Shown here piece after piece: positions 48,993-54,131 of a stretch of DNA of 54,131 nt. Numbering within the stretch: position 1 is the stretch's first letter; each line of letters begins with the position of its first letter. The notes beneath the pieces are model-generated. The model was not told the DNA's origin, did not search any database, and saw nothing but the letters and a program-made list of their open reading frames with translations. Source of the stretch: Palsa-883 sp963847615. Lineage in GTDB: Bacteria > Pseudomonadota > Alphaproteobacteria > Acetobacterales > Acetobacteraceae. A program made the position numbers and the translations under genes. The stretch is from positions 1-54,131 of the forward strand of contig CAWKAN010000006.1 of the NCBI GenBank assembly GCA_963847615.1, written 5' to 3'.

Positions 48993-50345
48993 CTAGGCGT
49001 AACGACCGGCCGGGCGCGGCAGGCCCAGATTGTCCCGCAGCGTCGTGCCCTCGTACTCGGTGCGGAACAATCCACGGTCCTGCAGCTCGGGCACCACCAG
49101 TTCGACGAAATCGTCCAGCCCGCCCGGCAGGTGCGCGGCATGGAACAGGAACCCGTCGACGCCGTAGCCGTGGAACCACGCCGCCATGTCATCGACCACC
49201 TGCGCCGGCGTGCCGATCAGCGTGCGCTGGCCGCGCGCCCCGGCGAACCGCTGGTACAACTGCCGGATCGTCAGCTTCTCGTCGCGCGCCCAGCCCAGCA
49301 CGTTGTTGAACGCGGTCGTGCTGCTGCCCTTCGCGGTCAGGCCGAACGCCGCTTCGGGCAACGGCCCGTCCAGGTCGTAGCAAGACAGGTCGATGCCGCC
49401 GAGCGAGTTCGACAGCAGCTCCAGCCCGACCGCCGGCTGGATCAGCGATTGCAGGAACCGGTGCTTGTCCCGCGCCTCCGCCGCGGTCCGCCCGACGATC
49501 GCGTTGAGCCCGGGCAGCACCTTGAGGTGCTCCGGCGCGCGGCCATATTTCGCCATCCGCCGCTTCAGGTCGCGATAGAACGCCTGCGCGCCTTCCAGCG
49601 TGTGCTGCGGGGTGAACACCGCCTCGGCATATTGCGCCGCCAGCTCCTTGCCGGTCTCCGAGGAGCCCGCCTGCAGGATCACCGGATTTCCCTGCGGCGG
49701 GCGCGCCACGTTCAGCGGGCCGCGCACGGTGAAATGCGCGCCCTGGTGGTTCAGCACGTGCAGCTTGTCGGGCAGCCAGTAGCGCCCGCTGGCGCGATCG
49801 CGCACGAAGGCGTCGTCGTCCCAACTGTCCCACAACCCCTGCACCACCTCGATGAACTCGGCGGCACGGTCGTAGCGCGCGGCGTGGTCGTAATGTTCGG
49901 CGCGGCCGAAATTATACGCCTCGGCATGGTTCGAGGAGGTGACGACGTTCCAGGCCGCCCGCCCGCCGCTGATATGGTCCAGCGAGGCGAACTTGCGCGC
50001 CACGTTGTACGGCTCGTGGTAGCTGGTGGTCGCGGTCGCCGCCAGGCCGAGATGGGTGGTCAGCGGCGCCAGCGCCGACAGCAGGGTGAGCGGCTCGAAA
50101 TACGCCATGTATTGCGGCCAGCGGCTGAGCGCCTCGGGCTTGCCGTCGCGCACCGCCAGCGCGTCGGCCAGGAACAGCAGGTCGAATTTGCCGCGTTCCG
50201 CGGTCTGCGCCAGCTGCGCGTAGTGGCGGAAATTGGTGCCGGCGTCGATCTGCGACTCCGGGTGCAGCCAGGAGGCGACGTGGTTGCCGGTGGGATGCAC
50301 CAGAGTGCCCAGCTTCATCCGGTCGGGGCGACGGTCGGTTGGCAT
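48993..50345 (-). CDS. NtaA/SnaA/DszA-type FMN-dependent monooxygenase
   Basis: A 450-residue LLM-class flavoprotein of the NtaA group, longer than the LLM protein at 12325. Recognisable parts are MKLGTLVHPTGNHVASWLHP, AERGKFDLLFLADALAVR, EPLTLLSALAPLTTHLGLAAT, SLDHISGGRAAWNVVTSSN and QAGSSETGKELAAQYAEAVF. These enzymes oxidise substrates such as nitrilotriacetate, long-chain alkanes or organosulfur compounds with reduced FMN from a partner reductase, which is not adjacent. ATG 50345 follows GCTGGAGGACCGGCC; ATG 50318 is a possible shorter start. Confidence 0.9.
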   Translation of the reverse strand: MPTDRRPDRMKLGTLVHPTGNHVASWLHPESQIDAGTNFRHYAQLAQTAERGKFDLLFLADALAVRDGKPEALSRWPQYMAYFEPLTLLSALAPLTTHLGLAATATTSYHEPYNVARKFASLDHISGGRAAWNVVTSSNHAEAYNFGRAEHYDHAARYDRAAEFIEVVQGLWDSWDDDAFVRDRASGRYWLPDKLHVLNHQGAHFTVRGPLNVARPPQGNPVILQAGSSETGKELAAQYAEAVFTPQHTLEGAQAFYRDLKRRMAKYGRAPEHLKVLPGLNAIVGRTAAEARDKHRFLQSLIQPAVGLELLSNSLGGIDLSCYDLDGPLPEAAFGLTAKGSSTTAFNNVLGWARDEKLTIRQLYQRFAGARGQRTLIGTPAQVVDDMAAWFHGYGVDGFLFHAAHLPGGLDDFVELVVPELQDRGLFRTEYEGTTLRDNLGLPRPAGRYA

Positions 50346-50494
50346 GGCCGGTCCTCCAGCAGAGCGCGCGCCCGGCGGGGCACGCATGGCGCAGCCTATG
50401 CAACCGCGGGGCCAGGCGCACGCCCCCTCTGCGGGCGCCGTCCGGCCGTCCTGCCGGTTGCCCGGGCTGGATGACCGGAGCGGGCGATCGGCCG

Positions 50495-50559
50495 GGGCGA
50501 TCCCAGCGGGCAGTCCCATTGGGCGATCCCACGGGGCGATCCCACTGGGCGATCCCATT
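50495..50559. repeat. 13-bp tandem repeat, 5 units
   Basis: Five units of GGGCGATCCCATT type with small changes lie in the 266-bp gap between the monooxygenase start and the mutL stop. No gene is likely here. Confidence 0.88.
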
Positions 50560-50611
50560 GAGCGATCGGACCGGGTGAGCCGGGCGGGCGCCCCGGCTGG
50601 CCGTCTGCCCG

Positions 50612-52367
50612 CTACCGCCGGCCGAACAGCCGCTCGATGTCCGCCTGGGTCAGCTTGAGGAAGGTCGGCCGGCCGTGGCTGCAGGTCGCCGCGCGCGGCG
50701 TCGCCTCCATCCGGCGCAGCAGCGCGTCCATCTCCGCCGGCGTCAGCCGCCGCCCGGCGCGGATCGAGCCGTGGCAGGCCAGGCGCGCGATCGCCGCATC
50801 CAGCCGCGCCTCCAGCGCCGTCGCCTCGCCGGCCTCGGCGAGCTGGTCGGCCAGGTCGCGCAGTAGCGGCGCCGGTTCCGGCGCGCCGAGCGCGGCCGGC
50901 AGCGCGCGCACCAGCACCGCGCCGGCGCCGAACCCCTCGATCTCCAGCCCCAGCCGCGCCAGCGCGTCGGCCTGGGCCAGCAGCCGGGCCGCGTCGGCCG
51001 GCGGCAGCTCGACCACCTCGGGCAGCAGCAGCGGCTGCGAGCGCACGCCGCCGGCCAGCATCTCGTCCTTCAGCGCCTCATGGGTCAGCCGTTCGTGCGC
51101 GGCGTGCTGATCGACCAGCACCAGCGCGCCGTCGCTGGCGATGGCGAGCACGTAGGTGTCCAGCACCTGCGCCACCGGGGCGCCCAAGGGGTGCTCGGGC
51201 CGCGCCGCCGGCGCCGGCCAGAACCGCGCGGCCGGGGCGGCGGCCAGCGGCAGTTGTGCCTCCGAGAACCCTGGCGCGACCCCTGGGGCGAACCCGGGCA
51301 GCGGGGCCGGGCGCGGCAGCGATGGGTGGGGACGCGAATGCACCAGGTGCAGGGCAGGGCGGGGCGCCGGCACGTCGGTCCCGGCGCCGCCGCCCAGCGC
51401 CCGGCCCAGCGCGCCGATCACCAGCGCGCGCACCGCGGCGGCGTCGCGGAAGCGTAGTTCAGCTTTGGCGGGGTGGACGTTGACGTCGAGTTCCTCGGGC
51501 GGCAGGTCGAGATACAGCGCCACCACCGGGAACCGCCCGGCGGCGATCACGTCGCGATAGGCGACGCGCACCGCGGTCTTCAGCACCGGGTCGGCGACCG
51601 GGCGGCCGTTGACGGTCAGGCCCTGGGCGGCGCCGGTGGCGCGCGTCACCGCCGGCGAGGCGGCGAAGCCGGCGATGCGCAGCGCGCCGCGCTCGCCGGC
51701 GACCGGCAGCAGCGCGGCGGCGGCGTCCGGGCCGAGCAGGGCGGCGACGCGGGCGGCGCGGTCCTGGCGGGGCAGGTCGAACGCCGTGCGGCCGTCGCTT
51801 TCGAGGCGGAACGCCACGCCGGGCGCGGCCAGCGCCAGCCGGCGCACCGCGGCCTCGGCGTGCTCGGCCTCGGTGCGCGGGTGCTTGAGGAATTTGCGCC
51901 GCGCCGGGGTGGCGAAGAACAGGTCGCGCACCACGACGCGGGTGCCCGGCGCGCCGGCGGACGGCGCTACCGGCGAGACCTCGCCGCCCTCGACGCTGAT
52001 CGTGTGCGCGCTGTCGGCGTCGGCCGGGCGCGAGGTGATGGCCAGCCGCGCCGCCGCGCCGATCGAGGGCAGCGCCTCGCCGCGGAACCCCAGGGTGGCG
52101 ATGCGCACCAGGTCGTCGTCGTCCAGCTTCGAGGTGGCGTGGCGCAGCACTGCCAGCGCCAGGCCGGCCGCGTCCATGCCGGCGCCGTCGTCGGTGACCT
52201 CGATGCGGTCGATGCCGCCAGCGTCGAGCGCGATGGCGATGCGGCTGGCGCCGGCGTCGAGCGCGTTCTCCACCAGCTCCTTCACCGCCGCGGCCGGGCG
52301 CTCGATCACCTCGCCGGCGGCGATGCGGTTGACGATGCGCTCGGGCAGGACGCGGATGGCGCGGCAC
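50612..52367 (-). CDS. mutL: DNA mismatch repair protein MutL, with a one-base insertion near the start
   Basis: MutL links MutS recognition to strand removal. The ATPase motifs AAAVKELVENALDAGASR, DDGAGMDAAGL, TLGFRGEALPSIG and TRVVVRDLFFATPARRKFL are intact, as is the C-terminal QHAAHERLTHEAL and the end SHGRPTFLKLTQADIERLF. The expected N terminus IRVLPERIVNRIAAGEVIER is in the same frame, but no start codon precedes it in that frame. A GTG at 52367, two bases after the pgi stop, would give M-P-R-I-R-V-L if one extra base at about 52358 is removed. That gives 584 residues. Without the repair, translation could only begin at GTG 52309, losing the first 19 residues. Confidence 0.9.
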
Positions 52368-52369
52368 GC

Positions 52370-53986
52370 TCAGGCCTCGCCGCGCAGGGCGCGGAAGCGG
52401 GCGATCAGGGCGGTGGTGGAGGGGTCGTGCGCCGCGGCGGTGGGCGCCCCCGGGGCCAGTTCCGGCAGCACGCCGCCGGCCAGTTCCTTGCCCAGCTCGA
52501 CGCCCCACTGGTCGAAGCTGTCGATGCCCCAGAGGCAGCCCTGCACCGCCACCTTGTGCTCATAGAGGGCGATCAGCCGGCCCAGGCTGAAGGCGTCGAG
52601 TTGGCGGAACAGGATGGTGTTGCTGGGGCGTTGGCCGGCGAAGTCGCGCCAGGGTTCGCCCGAAGGCGCGGGGCGGCCGCGCAGCAGTGCCTCGGCCTGG
52701 GCGAAGGCGTTGGCGGCGAGCGCGCGATGGCGCGTCCGGCCGGTCGTGGTCGGGCTCGGCGGCGAGGATGAAGTCCACCGGGATCGTGCGCGGTGCCCTG
52801 GTGGACCAGCTGCATGAAGCTGTGCTGCGCGCTGGTGCCGGGTTCGCCGAAGAGCACCGGGCAGGTGTCGTGGTCGAGCGGCGCGCCGTCCAGGCCGATA
52901 TGCTTGCCGTTGGATTCCATCTCGACCTGTTGCAGGTGCGCCGGCAGCCGGCGCAGCCGCTCGTCGTAGGCCAGCACGCAGTGCGCCGCGCAGCCCAGCG
53001 CGTTGACGTGCCAGACGCCGACCAGGCCGAGCAGCACCGGCAGGTTGCGCGCGCAACGGCGCGTCGCGGAAATGCTGGTCCATCGCCCAGGCGCCGTCGA
53101 GCAGCGCCTGGAATTTCGTCCCAGCCGACCGTGAGCGGAATGACCAGCCCGACCGGCGACCACAGCGAATAGCGCCCGCCGACCCAGTCGCGAAAGCCGA
53201 ACACGTGCTCGGGCGCGAATGCCGAAGGCGGCGACCGCCTTGAGGTTGGTGGACAGCGCCGCGAAGTGCGCCGCCACCGCCGCCTCGCCCAGCGCGCCGG
53301 CGATCCAGCCGCGCAGCGCCGCGGCGTTCATCGCGGTTTCCTGCGTGGTGAAGGATTTCGAGGCGACCAGCACCAGGGTGCGCGGCGGGATCGAGGTCCT
53401 TCACCACCTCGGCGAAGGCGTGGCCGTCCACGTTGGCCAGGAACCTCGCCTGCAGGCGCGCGTCGCGGCGCCCGATGGTCAGCGCCTCGGTCACCACGCG
53501 CGGGCCGAGGTCGGAGCCGCCGATGCCGACATTCACCACGTTGGTGAAACGATCCCCGGTGGCGCCGGTCTTGTGCCCCGCATGCACCGCGGCGACGAAA
53601 TCGCGCATCCTGGCGCGCTCCTCGGCCGCCAGGGCCGAGGCATCCTCGGTGCCGCCGGGCAGGGCCGCGCGCAGCCCGGCATCGGCCGGCGCGCGCAGCG
53701 CCATGTGCATCGCCGCGCGGTGCTCGGTGGGGTTCACCGCTGCGCCGGCGAACAGGCGGCGGCGGAAGCCGTCGAGATCGGCGGCGTCGGCCAGCGCGAA
53801 CAGCGCGTCGCGGGCCGCGTCGTCGATCGAGGATTTGGCGTAGTCGAGCGTCAGGTCGTCCAGCGTGGCGCTGAACCGGGCGGCGCGGGCGGGGTCGGTG
53901 GCATACAGGTGGGTGATGTTGCGCCCGTTCGGCCGCGCGGCGAGCGCCGAGAGGCGGGCGAGGGCGGTGGCGCGAGTCGGGGTCAT
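52370..53986 (-). pseudogene. pgi: Glucose-6-phosphate isomerase, reading frame split by six single-base insertions
   Basis: Pgi interconverts glucose-6-phosphate and fructose-6-phosphate. N-terminal residues NGRNITHLYATDPARAARFS and FTNVVNVGIGGSDLGPRVV, the middle LVASKSFTTQETAMNA, EMESNGKHIGLDG and the C-terminal CLWGIDSFDQWGVELGK are all present but in successive frames. Extra bases are inferred near 53389, 53214, 53117, 53050, 52791 and 52730. Removing six leaves 537 codons (536 residues), a normal length. Because six is a multiple of three, start and stop remain in one open frame, which hides the defect. The stop is 2 bp from the mutL start. Confidence 0.9.
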
Positions 53987-54131
53987 GGCGCGGAGTATAC
54001 GCGCTCTGGCGGCGGAGCAGAATGCCGGGTTGTGCGGTTGGTCGGTGGGGATGGAAGGGGCGGGCGGCTGGTCCGCGGGGAGGGGCCGCCGCGGCGGGGA
54101 GCGGATGCACGCCGGTGCGAGGGGCGCTGGC
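53987..54131. other. Upstream region of pgi
   Basis: The last 145 bases are GC-rich leader or promoter sequence upstream of the pgi start codon. No further feature was recognised before the window ends. Confidence 0.4.

Overview
The window is very GC-rich with short alphaproteobacterial-style intergenic gaps. Gene content (PmtA-type methyltransferase, PleD with a canonical inhibitory site, secA / parvulin / argJ neighbourhood, kumamolisin-like peptidase) suggests an alphaproteobacterium, most likely a member of the Acetobacteraceae (Rhodospirillales). The taxon is inferred from protein flavour and base composition only; no rRNA or tRNA gene was seen.

Layout. 1-1372: tail of a Ppx/GppA phosphatase gene, then rlmE. 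1418-2083: a palindromic, MITE-like repeat. 2169-9625: an exopolysaccharide locus (flippase, a repeat-rich membrane protein, galE and a Wzc-like tyrosine kinase on the minus strand; a Wza-like export lipoprotein divergently on the plus strand). 9650-15194: accessory genes (SDR, a broken vapBC, an LLM flavoprotein, a Uma2 nuclease, an amidohydrolase). 15460-19210: a minus-strand redox cluster encoding a Cyc2-like haem-porin (one frameshift), a class I cytochrome c, a hemerythrin-like periplasmic protein and two membrane proteins, with an FNR/FixK-like palindrome in the haem-porin promoter. 19271-26321: malate synthase G, an aminopropyltransferase, small exported or membrane proteins, serine-glyoxylate aminotransferase and a GST. 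26375-36741: sedolisin, EamA exporter, PmtA, PleD, a CoA transferase, SurE, methyltransferases and an SDR. 36815-42660: secA, a parvulin and argJ. 42719-44550: DUF1345 protein and M20 peptidase. 44908-48990: a repeat- and mobile-element-rich stretch. 48993-53986: NtaA-type monooxygenase, mutL, pgi.

The most unusual content is non-coding. (i) Four about 300-bp intergenic elements are built around a 120-122-bp palindrome. In the three complete copies the two arms are exact complements, yet the copies differ from one another, and every difference is mirrored on both arms. (ii) A 1,456-bp transposon-like insertion (44981-46436) has 28-bp inverted ends, an 8-9-bp target duplication and a passenger membrane gene but no intact transposase. 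It sits inside a repeat whose empty paralogue lies at 10.9-11.3 kb. (iii) Minisatellites of 12-15 bp recur in and between genes. (iv) secA, pgi and the mutL start together carry twelve single-base insertions and no deletions, while most other genes are clean. This is most likely a local consensus error, but it must be resolved before any of these genes is called broken.
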